NCBI GenBank assembly: GCA_965371445.1
Contig: CBDUYN010000007.1
Span: 60,374 to 124,373 of the forward strand
Length of the DNA: 64,000 nucleotides
Direction: 5' to 3'
Origin: DASWIG01 sp965371445
GTDB lineage: Bacteria; Acidobacteriota; Thermoanaerobaculia; Multivoradales; J023
The notes beneath the pieces were generated by a model that was not told where the DNA came from, did not search any database, and saw only the letters and a list, made by a program, of their open reading frames with translations. The translations under genes were made by a program, and so were the position numbers. This document shows, in pieces, positions 45,770 to 54,005 of the stretch. Numbering within the stretch: the stretch's first letter is position 1; each line of letters starts with the position of its first letter.

Positions 45770-47284
45770 ATGATACACGTTCGCCGGCAACCAGGAGCCG
45801 AGGCCGCGGTGTTTCTGCTGCTCGCCGTCCTCGTCGGAGGGCCCGTCGTTTTTGGGAGCGTCCTGCCGCGCGAGCGCCTGCTCCTGGAGCTCTTGGCCCT
45901 CGCCGCCTTCTGCGCGGTGCTCCTCGGCTCGCGAGAGGCGACGGCGCTGCGCCGCGCAGCGGTCCCGACTCTGGCCATTACCGGCGTGGGCCTCGTCGGG
46001 CTCCTCCAGTCGCTACCCTGGCCGGGTCCTCTCGCCGAGCTGGTGACGGCGCGCACCGCGGAGTCGTGGCGCCGGAGCGCTGAGCTGGTCGGCGGCACCG
46101 ACGGCGGCTTCCTACCCTTGAGCCTCTCTCCCCCGGTGAGCCGTGAGGTCGCTTGTGTCTGGCTGGCCGCGGCCGCTTGCCTGGCGGCGGCGGCGGGAGT
46201 CGCCGTCGAACGGCGAAATCGGCGGCTCCTCGCCGCGGGCCTCGTGGCCGTGACGGTCTTCGAGATCGTCTACGGCGCCGAGCAATGGTTCTCCCAGCAC
46301 TCGGCGATTTGGGGTCGCGAGCTCCCGGGCGGCGATCGGCTGCGGGGAACCTTCGTCAATCCCGACCACTTCGCGACCTTTCTCCTCGTGCCCTTGAGCG
46401 CGAGCTTCGCCGCCTCGTGGTGGGCGCTACGCCGTGCCCAGCGCCGGGGCCACCTCGCCGAACGGCGCCTGCTGCTGCTCACCGTACCGTGGCTTTTCTT
46501 CCTGATGTCTTTCGTGGCCCTCGCCTTCACCGGCTCGCGCGGCGGCTTCGTGGCCGCGATCCTGGCGCTCTTCGTCCAGACCCTGGTGCTGCTCCTCCAC
46601 GATCGCAGGTGGAGGACCGCTCTCACCGGCCTCGGCGCCCTGGCCGTCGGCCTGGGAGGGATCTACTACTTCGGCTACCAGCAGGGGCTCGGCCGCTGGA
46701 TGGAGACCCCGGCCTACGAGATCGCCTGGAACATACGCTTCGAGGTTTACGGCCACGCCCTGAAGCTCTTCTACGACGCCCCCGTCTTCGGCACCGGGCT
46801 CGGGACCTTTCGCCAGGCCTTCCCGTGGGTGCAACCGCCGGAGCTCGGCCGGACCTGGGTCCACGCCCACAGCGACGTCCTGGAAGTGTTGGTGACGACG
46901 GGGCTTTTTGGCCTCGCGCTCGTCGCCGTGGCGTTCGCCGCGGCGCTCCGGCAGCTCCTGAGGAGCTTCGGGCGCGCCCGGCGCTCCGAGGACCGGGCCA
47001 TGGCGCTCGCCGCCCTCGGCGCTCTCGCCGGCACCCTCGCCCACTCGACGATCGACTTCGGCCTCGCCGTGCCCACCAACGCCTTCACCCTGGCGGTGGT
47101 GATCGGTCTCGGCTGCGGGATGCGGCTTCATTCCCGCCGCCAGGACGACGCGAAAGCTCCGGAAGCCGCCCCTTCGCAAGTCGCCACAGCCACGCCGCGA
47201 GCTCGGCGCGCAGAACCGGAGCCTCCTCCTGGCGATGGCCGAGAAACGCCGCGAAGATCACCGGCTCGCCGCCGCGATCCTTGA
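45770..47284 (+). CDS. O-antigen ligase/polymerase family membrane protein (Wzy-like)
   Basis: The 504-residue protein has about twelve hydrophobic helices and the large loop with LPGGDRLRGTFVNPDHFATF followed by FTGSRGGFVAAILALFVQ, a signature of the Wzy_C/O-antigen ligase superfamily. The later GTGLGTFRQAFPWVQ and WVHAHSDVLEVLVTTGLFGL fit the conserved His region. It would polymerise or ligate the glycan handled by the divergent Wza/Wzc genes. The last 60 residues are polar (APEAAPSQVATATPRARR). Its 3' 200 bases overlap the antisense PBP4-type gene. Confidence 0.9.
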   Translation: MIHVRRQPGAEAAVFLLLAVLVGGPVVFGSVLPRERLLLELLALAAFCAVLLGSREATALRRAAVPTLAITGVGLVGLLQSLPWPGPLAELVTARTAESWRRSAELVGGTDGGFLPLSLSPPVSREVACVWLAAAACLAAAAGVAVERRNRRLLAAGLVAVTVFEIVYGAEQWFSQHSAIWGRELPGGDRLRGTFVNPDHFATFLLVPLSASFAASWWALRRAQRRGHLAERRLLLLTVPWLFFLMSFVALAFTGSRGGFVAAILALFVQTLVLLLHDRRWRTALTGLGALAVGLGGIYYFGYQQGLGRWMETPAYEIAWNIRFEVYGHALKLFYDAPVFGTGLGTFRQAFPWVQPPELGRTWVHAHSDVLEVLVTTGLFGLALVAVAFAAALRQLLRSFGRARRSEDRAMALAALGALAGTLAHSTIDFGLAVPTNAFTLAVVIGLGCGMRLHSRRQDDAKAPEAAPSQVATATPRARRAEPEPPPGDGRETPRRSPARRRDP

Positions 47285-48608
47285 GATACCCGGCGATTCC
47301 CAAGCTGCCACGAATCGAGCCCGTCTTGGCCGCAAGACCCGGCGGTAGCCGCCCCCAGGCGCGGAGCGTCCCGATCCCCGGACGCGCCAGGGCGGCGAGG
47401 TAGGCGTCGCGCCAGCTCTGGCGGTAGATCCACCGCAGCAGCGCCACCACCGCCTCGGGCGACAGGAGGCTGTAGGGTGAGAGCCCGGAGCCGTCGTCAA
47501 GCTGACAGGCCTCGTCGCCGACACCCACCTCCTCGGCGAGGAAGCTCGCCACAAGCTCCAAGGCCTCGTCGTCGCGGCCCTCGCCCAGGATCTCGGCCGC
47601 CAGCAGCCGCAGCAACATCTCGGCGTAGAAGTTGTGGCTGTCCGCCAAGATCGTCTCCAAGAGCTCGCCAAGCGGCGGCGACGCGAGTCGCGCCAGGACC
47701 TCTCCCCGCGCCGTGGGCCAGGGCCGATCCACGAGGCGGACCTCGCCGGCGATCACGATCCCGGCCGCGGCGAGGGCTTCGCGCAGCGCGAGCCCGGCGT
47801 GACGGTCCGGATCCGGAACGGCCATCGCGACCCGGTAGGACGGCTCGCTCACCGGATACTCGCCGCGGACGACGATCCTCGCCGTCCCCCAGACCTGCTG
47901 GAAGTCGACGGTGCCGCGCTCGTGCCGTGCGCTGGTGACGGTCCGCATGTGGTTCGTCCACTCGAAGCGCTCCGCCCCCGCAAGGGCGCGGAGACGCGCC
48001 GGATCGCCCACGTCGTTGCCCGGAGCGATCTCGACCCACGTCGTGTTCTCGTCGACGGCGAGCGCCGAGGCCGGCGCACCGTAGGCGTAGGCCAGCTCCG
48101 CCGCCGGACGGCTCAAGGCCGCGCCGCGGCCCGGGAAACGGCTCCGGTCGACGAGGAGGTCGCCGGTCACACGCCGCAGGCCGCGGCGATGAAGCTGGCG
48201 GGCGATCTCGTGGAGCGGCGAGCGAGGATCGGTTGCGAAGAAGCGGACGTTCCAGGTCGGGTCACCCGCCGCCACGACCACCAGGTCGCCGGCGAGCGTG
48301 CCTTGCGAGAGCGGGACCGAGCCGCGCAAAACCGTCACCACGCGGTGCTCGAGACCCAGGTGGTGGACGGCCGCCGCCGTCACCGTGAGCTTCAGGACCG
48401 AGCCCGGCGTCATGGCGAGGTCCGCGTTCTCGCTCGCCAGGACGCGCTCGCCCTGGACGGCGAGGAAGCCACGCAGGCCGGGAGCGTCGTCCCCGGCCGC
48501 GGCGGATGCCGCGGCGAGAATGGCGAGAAGCCTCAGGGTTCGGAGTAGGGCGAAGCGCCCGCGCCGAGATCGGAGGCGCCAGGGGCCGACGATGCCGTGC
48601 GCTCGCAC
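47085..48608 (-). CDS. dacB: D-alanyl-D-alanine carboxypeptidase, PBP4 family
   Basis: The 507-residue S13-type enzyme has active-site motifs TPGSVLKL (Ser70, Lys73), ADSHNFYAEM (Ser324, Asn326) and AKTGSIRGS (Lys428-Thr-Gly). Insert domains between motifs 1 and 2 are as in PBP4. It cuts the terminal D-Ala or cross-links of peptidoglycan in the periplasm. The N-terminus LLRTLRLLAILAAASAAAGD is a signal peptide after a basic start; I chose GTG 48608. The C-terminal tail overlaps the convergent O-antigen ligase gene by 200 bases, and the last 20 residues are low complexity (Arg/Ser/Pro), so the functional end is earlier. metF follows upstream on the same strand. Confidence 0.9.
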   Translation of the reverse strand: MRAHGIVGPWRLRSRRGRFALLRTLRLLAILAAASAAAGDDAPGLRGFLAVQGERVLASENADLAMTPGSVLKLTVTAAAVHHLGLEHRVVTVLRGSVPLSQGTLAGDLVVVAAGDPTWNVRFFATDPRSPLHEIARQLHRRGLRRVTGDLLVDRSRFPGRGAALSRPAAELAYAYGAPASALAVDENTTWVEIAPGNDVGDPARLRALAGAERFEWTNHMRTVTSARHERGTVDFQQVWGTARIVVRGEYPVSEPSYRVAMAVPDPDRHAGLALREALAAAGIVIAGEVRLVDRPWPTARGEVLARLASPPLGELLETILADSHNFYAEMLLRLLAAEILGEGRDDEALELVASFLAEEVGVGDEACQLDDGSGLSPYSLLSPEAVVALLRWIYRQSWRDAYLAALARPGIGTLRAWGRLPPGLAAKTGSIRGSLGIAGYLKDRGGEPVIFAAFLGHRQEEAPVLRAELAAWLWRLAKGRLPELSRRPGGGNEAASRSRDRSPPPG

Positions 48609-48621
48609 GTCCGCTCGCCAT

Positions 48622-49575
48622 CTACTGCTTGAGCCGCGGCAAGAGCGCGTTGATCGCCTTGGCGTTCTGCAGGATGTAGAAGTGGACCGAAGGCATTCCC
48701 TTGTCCACCAGCTCCTGTGCCTGGCGCAGGGCCCACTCGATGCCGATCTCGACCACGTGCTCTTTCTTCTTGGCCTCACAGGCCTCGTCGGCCAGCTCGG
48801 CAGGGATGTCGCAGTGAAAGGTGCTCGGGATCGAGCGCAGCTGGCTTTTCGCGGTGAGGATCTTGAGCCCCGGAATGATCGGCACCTCGATGCCGGCGGC
48901 GCGGCATTTCTCGACGAAGTGGAAGTAGACCCGGTTGTCGAAAAACATCTGGGTGACGACGTAGTCGGCGCCACGGTCGACTTTTTCCTTCACCCAGTGG
49001 ACGTCGGCGTCGAGGTTGGGCGCTTCGAAGTGCTTCTCAGGATACCCGGCGGCGCCGATGCAGAAGTCCGACGGATCGGCGTCGAGGAGGTCTTCTTCGA
49101 GGTACTTGCCCTCGTTCATGTCCTGGACCTGGCCGATCAGCTCCGAGGCGAAGCGGTGGATCGTGCGGCCGTGGTCGAGCTTCTTGCGATAGCCGCTGTC
49201 ATCGCCGCGGATGGCGAGGACGTTGTCGATCCCGAGGTAGCGCAGCTCGATCAGGAAGTCCTCGGTCTCCTCTCGCGTGAAGCTCTGGCACAGCACGTGC
49301 GGCACGGTGTCGACGTTGTACTTGTTCTGGATGAGGGCGCAGACCCCGAGGGTGCCGGGGCGCTTGCGCTTGATCTTGCGGACGATCCCCTCCGGCGTCT
49401 CTTCGTAGATCACCTCCGCGGCGTGGCTCGTGATGTCGATGAACGGCGGTTTGTGCTTCACCAGCTCCTCGATCAGGACGAGGAGGCTCTTTAAATCGCC
49501 GCCGCGCAGCGGCGGGATGATCTCGAAGCTGATCAGCGGCCGGTCGGCTCGCTCGAAATGTTCGGTCACTTTCAT
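48622..49575 (-). CDS. metF: Methylenetetrahydrofolate reductase
   Basis: The 317-residue TIM-barrel flavoenzyme has ISFEIIPPLRGGDLKSLL at the start, FIDITSHAAEVIYEE, LGIDNVLAIRGDDSG, YVVTQMFFDNRVYFHFVEKC and VPIIPGLKILTAKSQL, the typical MetF blocks for FAD and folate binding. It makes 5-methyltetrahydrofolate for methionine synthesis. The N-terminus here reads FEIIPP where most have FEFFPP. The start at ATG 49575 overlaps the stop of the VanZ-like gene (ATGA). It lies directly upstream of the carboxypeptidase gene. Confidence 0.94.
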   Translation of the reverse strand: MKVTEHFERADRPLISFEIIPPLRGGDLKSLLVLIEELVKHKPPFIDITSHAAEVIYEETPEGIVRKIKRKRPGTLGVCALIQNKYNVDTVPHVLCQSFTREETEDFLIELRYLGIDNVLAIRGDDSGYRKKLDHGRTIHRFASELIGQVQDMNEGKYLEEDLLDADPSDFCIGAAGYPEKHFEAPNLDADVHWVKEKVDRGADYVVTQMFFDNRVYFHFVEKCRAAGIEVPIIPGLKILTAKSQLRSIPSTFHCDIPAELADEACEAKKKEHVVEIGIEWALRQAQELVDKGMPSVHFYILQNAKAINALLPRLKQ

Positions 49576-49958
49576 GGATGGGGTCTTTCGTCGTTGGAGG
49601 CTTTTTGCCGGAAAGAAAACCAGGCCACACAAAGCAGGATGCCCAGGAAGTCCGCCAGGAGGTCCCGCACCGAGCCGATGCGGTTCGGCACCCAGATCTG
49701 CGCTGCTTCCGTCAGCACCGCCAGGCCGCCGGCCAGGGCCGTGGCGCTCAGGTAGCGGATTCTTCCAGCTGGCCGGCCGCCGCGCAAGGCACGGAGGAGA
49801 AAGAAGCTCTCCAGGAAAAAGAGCGCGGCGTGGACCGCCTTGTCGAGCCCGGGCACTTTCAGACCGGCGTCGACGGCGCGGCCCGGCGACAGGCAGGCGA
49901 GGAGCACGAAAGCGGTCCAGAGGGCCGCGGAGGCTCTTGGGGAAGGGAGTCTCAGCAC
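49572..49958 (-). CDS. VanZ-like membrane protein
   Basis: The 128-residue protein has four hydrophobic segments and the VanZ-like pattern LDKAVHAALFFLESFFLLRA, LAVLTEAAQIWVPNRIGSVR and DLLADFLGILLCVAWF, with the conserved His, Glu and Arg-Asp positions. The role of VanZ-like proteins is unclear; some alter susceptibility to glycopeptides. It starts with GTG 49958 and overlaps metF by 4 bases at the end. The gene for a membrane-anchored helical-repeat protein diverges from it, with only 23 bases between the starts. Confidence 0.88.
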   Translation of the reverse strand: MLRLPSPRASAALWTAFVLLACLSPGRAVDAGLKVPGLDKAVHAALFFLESFFLLRALRGGRPAGRIRYLSATALAGGLAVLTEAAQIWVPNRIGSVRDLLADFLGILLCVAWFSFRQKASNDERPHP

Positions 49959-49981
49959 AGGTGCGATAGTATGCGATCCCG

Positions 49982-51694
49982 ATGAAGGTCACCGCCCTGA
50001 CGATCGTCCGCCGGACCTTGATCGGCCTTTGCCTGCTGGTGGCGATCCTGGCCTTCGCCAGCTTTCGCCAGTGGCAAAAGAGCCGCGCCGAGCTCGTCGC
50101 GATCCTCGAAGAGGCCGGGATCGACGAGGCGGTGGACCGTGTCCGCTACGAGCGCACACCCCACCATGCCCGAATTCTGGTCGCGCGCGCCCTGGTATAT
50201 GACGTCCTCGACGCCGCCGGAGCGTTTCCCCAGGACCTCGATTCCACAGGCCGCACCGCGGAGGACCGTCTCGTGGCGGGATCCGCCGAGTGGCAGGCGG
50301 CCGTCGACCGCCTCCCGACGGCCGCCGAGCTCGCCCGCCAGGTGCTCGCTTCGCAGCCCAACAGCTGGCAGGCCATGACGTTCCAGGGAGCCGCGGTCTA
50401 TCTCGAACGGTCGATCCGCCGCGACCGGCGGCTTTTTGTCGCGGCGGCCGACTGGGAGGCGCCGCTTCGCGCGGCGCTCGCCGAGGCCCCGGGGGCGAGG
50501 GAGCCGCGGCGGTTTCTTACGGCCGCCTATCTGGAGCTCTGGCAAGCCCTGGCGCCGGCCAAGCGGGAGATGGCCCGCGAGCTGGTGAAAGAGACCTTCA
50601 CCGACGACGCCGAGGCGTTTCAGAGCCTCGTACCCGCCTGGCTCGAAACCGCCGGCGAGCGCCAAGAGGCCTTCTCGGTGATCCCCGACACCGCCTCTTC
50701 CTGGCGTTTCCTGGAGCAGATCTACGCCGGCCACCGCGATTGGGAGGCGTTTTCCGAGGTCCATGAACGGCGGCTGCGGGCGCTGCGCCGCGACCTCAAG
50801 GTGAGCCTCGCCGAGGCCGAGAAGCGGCTGCGGCTTGGCGAGCTTTACCACAGCCGCTCGCTCCTCCTGCAGGTGGTGGCGCGCTCGCCCCGCGACGCCC
50901 GCTTCGCGCCGCTCGTCGCACGAGCCTTTGAACGCTATCCTCCGGGGCTCCACGGGCTCGCCACGACCGACCTGCTGGAGGGCTGGCTACGGTGGGCCTT
51001 GAAGCTTCACGCCGTCGACAGGAACCCTCTGCCGCCGCTCGTCGTCTCTCGCCTGGCCGGTGCCGCGGGCGAGCTCGAGCCGAGCGAGGCGGCGCTCGCG
51101 GCGCTCGTCGGCGGCGAGCTCCACCACGCCGAACGCCTGGAGAGGATGACCGATTCCCTCGGCGTCGAGGCCTGGGGCCCCTACGTTGTCGCCAAGCTCC
51201 GCCACCTGGTGGAGACGGGACGGCTCACCGAGGCGGCTACGCTTCTCGGCGTCGCCGATTCGGCGACGGAACAGACCCTGGGCTACGCTCGCGCGCGCCT
51301 GGAGCTCGCCCGGGCTCGCGGGGCGCTCGTCGAGGTGGCCGAGGCCGAGCGCCAGCTCGACGAGCACCGCCGACGCGAGTGGCCGGCTGCCGCATGGCGC
51401 TCCGAGGGAGAGAGTGCCTTCCTGGAGCTCCTGCCCTCCGGCGACGCCTCCGGCCTCGCCGTCAACCTGGAACGGGTCCGTCCAAACGGCACGGTCGTCG
51501 CCTTCTACTGGGACGGGGAGAGGGTCGCCCTGTGCGCCGTCCTCGTCGACGGCGAAGTCGAGCTCAACCTGCCGGTCCACGACAGTCCCCATCTCCTCGA
51601 GGTGCGGATGCTGGCCGGCGAGCGTCTCCATCCCGGGACGGTGCGGCTCCTCGACGGACCCACGGCCGTGCGCCCGCCGGGCCGGCTGAGGTAA
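49982..51694 (+). CDS. Membrane-anchored helical-repeat protein
   Basis: The 570-residue protein has one N-terminal membrane helix (TLIGLCLLVAILAFASF) and then about 450 residues of Ala/Leu/Arg-rich helices in TPR- or SEL1-like spacing (ATTDLLEGWLRWALKLHA, HHAERLERMTDSLGVEAWGP). The C-terminal 100 residues are beta-rich (GTVVAFYWDGERVALCAVLV, VELNLPVHDSPHLLEVRMLA). No enzyme motif is recognised. A TAGTAT box ends 9 bases before the ATG, so the leader would be very short. It is followed 23 bases later by a cyclic-nucleotide-binding gene. Confidence 0.82.
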   Translation: MKVTALTIVRRTLIGLCLLVAILAFASFRQWQKSRAELVAILEEAGIDEAVDRVRYERTPHHARILVARALVYDVLDAAGAFPQDLDSTGRTAEDRLVAGSAEWQAAVDRLPTAAELARQVLASQPNSWQAMTFQGAAVYLERSIRRDRRLFVAAADWEAPLRAALAEAPGAREPRRFLTAAYLELWQALAPAKREMARELVKETFTDDAEAFQSLVPAWLETAGERQEAFSVIPDTASSWRFLEQIYAGHRDWEAFSEVHERRLRALRRDLKVSLAEAEKRLRLGELYHSRSLLLQVVARSPRDARFAPLVARAFERYPPGLHGLATTDLLEGWLRWALKLHAVDRNPLPPLVVSRLAGAAGELEPSEAALAALVGGELHHAERLERMTDSLGVEAWGPYVVAKLRHLVETGRLTEAATLLGVADSATEQTLGYARARLELARARGALVEVAEAERQLDEHRRREWPAAAWRSEGESAFLELLPSGDASGLAVNLERVRPNGTVVAFYWDGERVALCAVLVDGEVELNLPVHDSPHLLEVRMLAGERLHPGTVRLLDGPTAVRPPGRLR

Positions 51695-51717
51695 GATCGC
51701 TTGCGAACGGAGGAGAC

Positions 51718-52176
51718 GTGACGGCGCTAACCCGCATCCAGATGGTGGTCTACCTGCAGGCGGTGGATCTTTTCGCCTACTGCACCGCCGAGCAGATGGT
51801 CCGCATCGCCTCGATCGCCCAGCAGCGGAACTTCGCGGCCGGCGAGGAGGTCTACAACCCCAACGATCCGGCCGAAGCGATGTACTGCGTCGCCGAGGGG
51901 TCGGTCGTTCTCACCTCCCCGGAGGGGGCCGAACGAAGGGTCGGAGCGAAGGGATTTTTCGGGGTCGCCGAGATCCTGAGCGACCGGCTGCGTGCCGAGG
52001 AGGCCCGCGCCGAGGACGACACCGTGGCCCTCGTGATCGACGCCGAGGATTTCTTTGACCTGCTGTCGAACAACATCGAGATCGTCAAAGCGCTCTTCCG
52101 GCAGCTGCTGCGTCCTCCGCAGGGTTCGGAGGGGGGCCGTACCCAAGAGGAGAGGCGTGAGCTGGCGTCGACCTGA
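51718..52176 (+). CDS. Cyclic nucleotide-binding domain protein without HTH
   Basis: The 152-residue protein consists of one CNB/Crp-like jelly roll: DLFAYCTAEQMVRIASIAQQ, AGEEVYNPNDPAEAMYCVAE, GSVVLTSPEG and ALVIDAEDFFDLLSNN. The phosphate-binding cassette is degenerate (GVAEILSDRLRAEEARAEDD lacks the usual Arg-Ser-Ala), so real cyclic nucleotide binding is doubtful. There is no DNA-binding domain; the C-terminus is a short polar tail. It starts with GTG 51718 after GGAGGAG. It overlaps the metallophosphoesterase gene by 20 bases, and the preceding helical-repeat gene is on the same strand, so a three-gene operon is likely. Confidence 0.82.
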   Translation: MTALTRIQMVVYLQAVDLFAYCTAEQMVRIASIAQQRNFAAGEEVYNPNDPAEAMYCVAEGSVVLTSPEGAERRVGAKGFFGVAEILSDRLRAEEARAEDDTVALVIDAEDFFDLLSNNIEIVKALFRQLLRPPQGSEGGRTQEERRELAST

Positions 52177-53320
52177 CCGTTGGGCCGCCGCCCTCCTGCT
52201 ACTCCTCGCCGCGTCCCCTGCGGCGGCGGGACCCCGGATCGTTGCCGTCGGCGACATCCACGGCGCCTACGACGCCGCAACCGCCATCCTCCGCGAAGCC
52301 GGCCTCGTCGGCGCCGCCGGCCACTGGGCCGGGGGCGACGCCGTTTTCGTTCAGACCGGCGACTTCCTCGACCGCGGCGCCGACGCGCTGCGCGTCGCCT
52401 GGTGGCTGAAGGGACTCCAGGAGGAGGCCGCGGCGGCCGGCGGACGCGTCGTGGTGCTGCTCGGCAACCACGAGGTCATGAACCTGATGGGCGACCGGCG
52501 CTACGTGACCCCCGAGATCGTGGCTCCCTTGATCGACAAGGAATCGGAGGCACGGCGGCGCAAGATGTGCAAGACGCACGCCGCGCTCGTCAGGAAGCGG
52601 GTCCGGGCCCTCGGCCGCGAACCCCTGGCGAGCTACCAGCTCAAGGAGAGCTGCCTGGCCGAGCATCCACCCGGGCTCGCCGAGTACGTCGACGCCCTCG
52701 AGGCCGACGCGCCACTCGGCAAGTGGCTGCGAACCCTGCCCGCCGTCGTCCGGCTGGGCGACGTGGTCTTCGTCCACGGCGGGATCTCTCCGCAGCTGGC
52801 CGGGAAGAGCGTCGAGGAGATCAATGCCAAGGTCCGCGAGGAGCTGGCGGGCTTCGACGCCTACCGCGGCTGGCTCCTGAAAGAGGAACGCATCATCTCC
52901 GCCGCCGACCTCTTTTACATCGCCCGCGTGATCCACGAGATCAACATGCTCACCGGGGAGGGGAGCGAAACCGAAACCGAGTACCCCGTCGATCTCGATG
53001 CCTTTTTCGAGCTCGACAGGTGGTACCTGAGATGGGACTTCGGACCCTTCTGGTTCCGTGGCTACACGACGTGGACCGACGAAGAGGCCGCGACCGCGCT
53101 GCCGCCCATCCTCGACGGCCTCGGCGCGAAACACTTCGTGGTCGGCCACTCCCCGCAGGAGAAGCTGCGGATCGTGAAACGGTTCGACTCGCGGGTCTTC
53201 CTCATCGACACTGGCATGCTTGCCGAGTACTACGGAGGGGTCCCAGCGGCGCTCGAGATCGTCGACGGGCGATTCGAGGCGATCTACCTCGACGGGCGAG
53301 TGACGCTTCACGAGCCTTGA
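52157..53320 (+). CDS. Exported calcineurin-like metallophosphoesterase
   Basis: The 387-residue protein has a signal peptide (AALLLLLAASPAAAG) and the phosphoesterase motifs AVGDIHGAYDAA, QTGDFLDRGAD, LLGNHEVMNLMG, VVFVHGGISPQLAG and VVGHSPQEKLRIV, with all metal ligands in place. It resembles shewasin-like or Ser/Thr-type periplasmic phosphatases that have an insertion with Cys/Lys residues (KMCKTHAALVRKR). The GTG at 52157, overlapping the preceding gene, is the best start. The substrate is unknown; phosphoproteins or a phosphorylated small molecule are possible. Confidence 0.9.
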   Translation: MSWRRPDRWAAALLLLLAASPAAAGPRIVAVGDIHGAYDAATAILREAGLVGAAGHWAGGDAVFVQTGDFLDRGADALRVAWWLKGLQEEAAAAGGRVVVLLGNHEVMNLMGDRRYVTPEIVAPLIDKESEARRRKMCKTHAALVRKRVRALGREPLASYQLKESCLAEHPPGLAEYVDALEADAPLGKWLRTLPAVVRLGDVVFVHGGISPQLAGKSVEEINAKVREELAGFDAYRGWLLKEERIISAADLFYIARVIHEINMLTGEGSETETEYPVDLDAFFELDRWYLRWDFGPFWFRGYTTWTDEEAATALPPILDGLGAKHFVVGHSPQEKLRIVKRFDSRVFLIDTGMLAEYYGGVPAALEIVDGRFEAIYLDGRVTLHEP

Positions 53321-53442
53321 CACCCGCGCGCGACAAGAACGGATTTCTTCGACCCTTGCAGGCCACCCGGTCCGTGGAGACCCGATTTCGCCGGGGTTTG
53401 CCGGTTGCAAATCGTACGCCGCGCCATTTTGGCTGTCGCCGC

Positions 53443-53853
53443 TCATGGGGACGTCTCTCCGCCGAGCGGCGGCTCGCCGGTCAGCTCCTCCCAGCTGCGG
53501 CTCACCGCCTCGATCGTCTCGCCGCCGTCGGCCCCCAGGGTCCGGGCGTAGCTCGTGTAGCGTCCGGCCGCCTCGTCGAGCTTGCGTCCGCGCTCCTTGG
53601 AGCCCATGCGCGGCGGGTTCTGAGCGACGAAGGTCCCCTCGCCGCGGCGTACGATAAGGACTTCGCTGTCGACCAGCCGGCGGTAGGCCTTCGACACCGT
53701 CAGCGGGTTGACCCGCAGCTCCCGGGCGAGCTCCCGCACCGAGGCCACCGCGTCGCCCGGTCCCAGGGCGCCCGAGGCGATCAGGTGACGCACGCTTTCC
53801 TCGATCTGCTTCCAGATGGGGACGGAGTCGGAGGGGTCGATCTTCAACATCAT
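53443..53853 (-). CDS. GntR-family regulator, YtrA-like
   Basis: The 136-residue protein has a GntR winged HTH at its N-terminus: SVPIWKQIEESVRHLIASGA, DAVASVRELARELRVNPLTV, KAYRRLVDSEVLIVRRGEGT. The C-terminal part is a short helical segment, as in the YtrA subfamily, which has no effector domain. These regulators usually sit before an ABC transporter operon; here the adjacent genes are a convergent phosphatase and a divergent DUF5916 protein. A clear dyad with a -10-like TATACT lies just upstream. It probably represses itself and perhaps the DUF5916 gene. Confidence 0.9.
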   Translation of the reverse strand: MMLKIDPSDSVPIWKQIEESVRHLIASGALGPGDAVASVRELARELRVNPLTVSKAYRRLVDSEVLIVRRGEGTFVAQNPPRMGSKERGRKLDEAAGRYTSYARTLGADGGETIEAVSRSWEELTGEPPLGGETSP

Positions 53854-53862
53854 GGCCTCGGT

Positions 53863-53882
53863 GTGTTACCCTAGTATAACAC
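53863..53882. promoter_or_regulatory. GntR operator dyad
   Basis: GTGTTA-ccctagta-TAACAC is a perfect 6+6 inverted repeat 9 bases upstream of the GntR gene start. It covers a minus-strand -10-like TATACT (reverse complement of 53873-53878). Placement suggests autorepression; the divergent DUF5916 gene starts 124 bases away. Confidence 0.7.
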
Positions 53883-54005
53883 CGAGACCGTTGTCCAGTC
53901 CAAAACCGTCTCCTTCACGATTCGTATCACTATGAATCGGGAAGCGCGTCCCTGCTGCGTCTCCGGCATTTTCTCGGACGCGCTGCCTGGAGACAAGGAG
54001 ACCGT

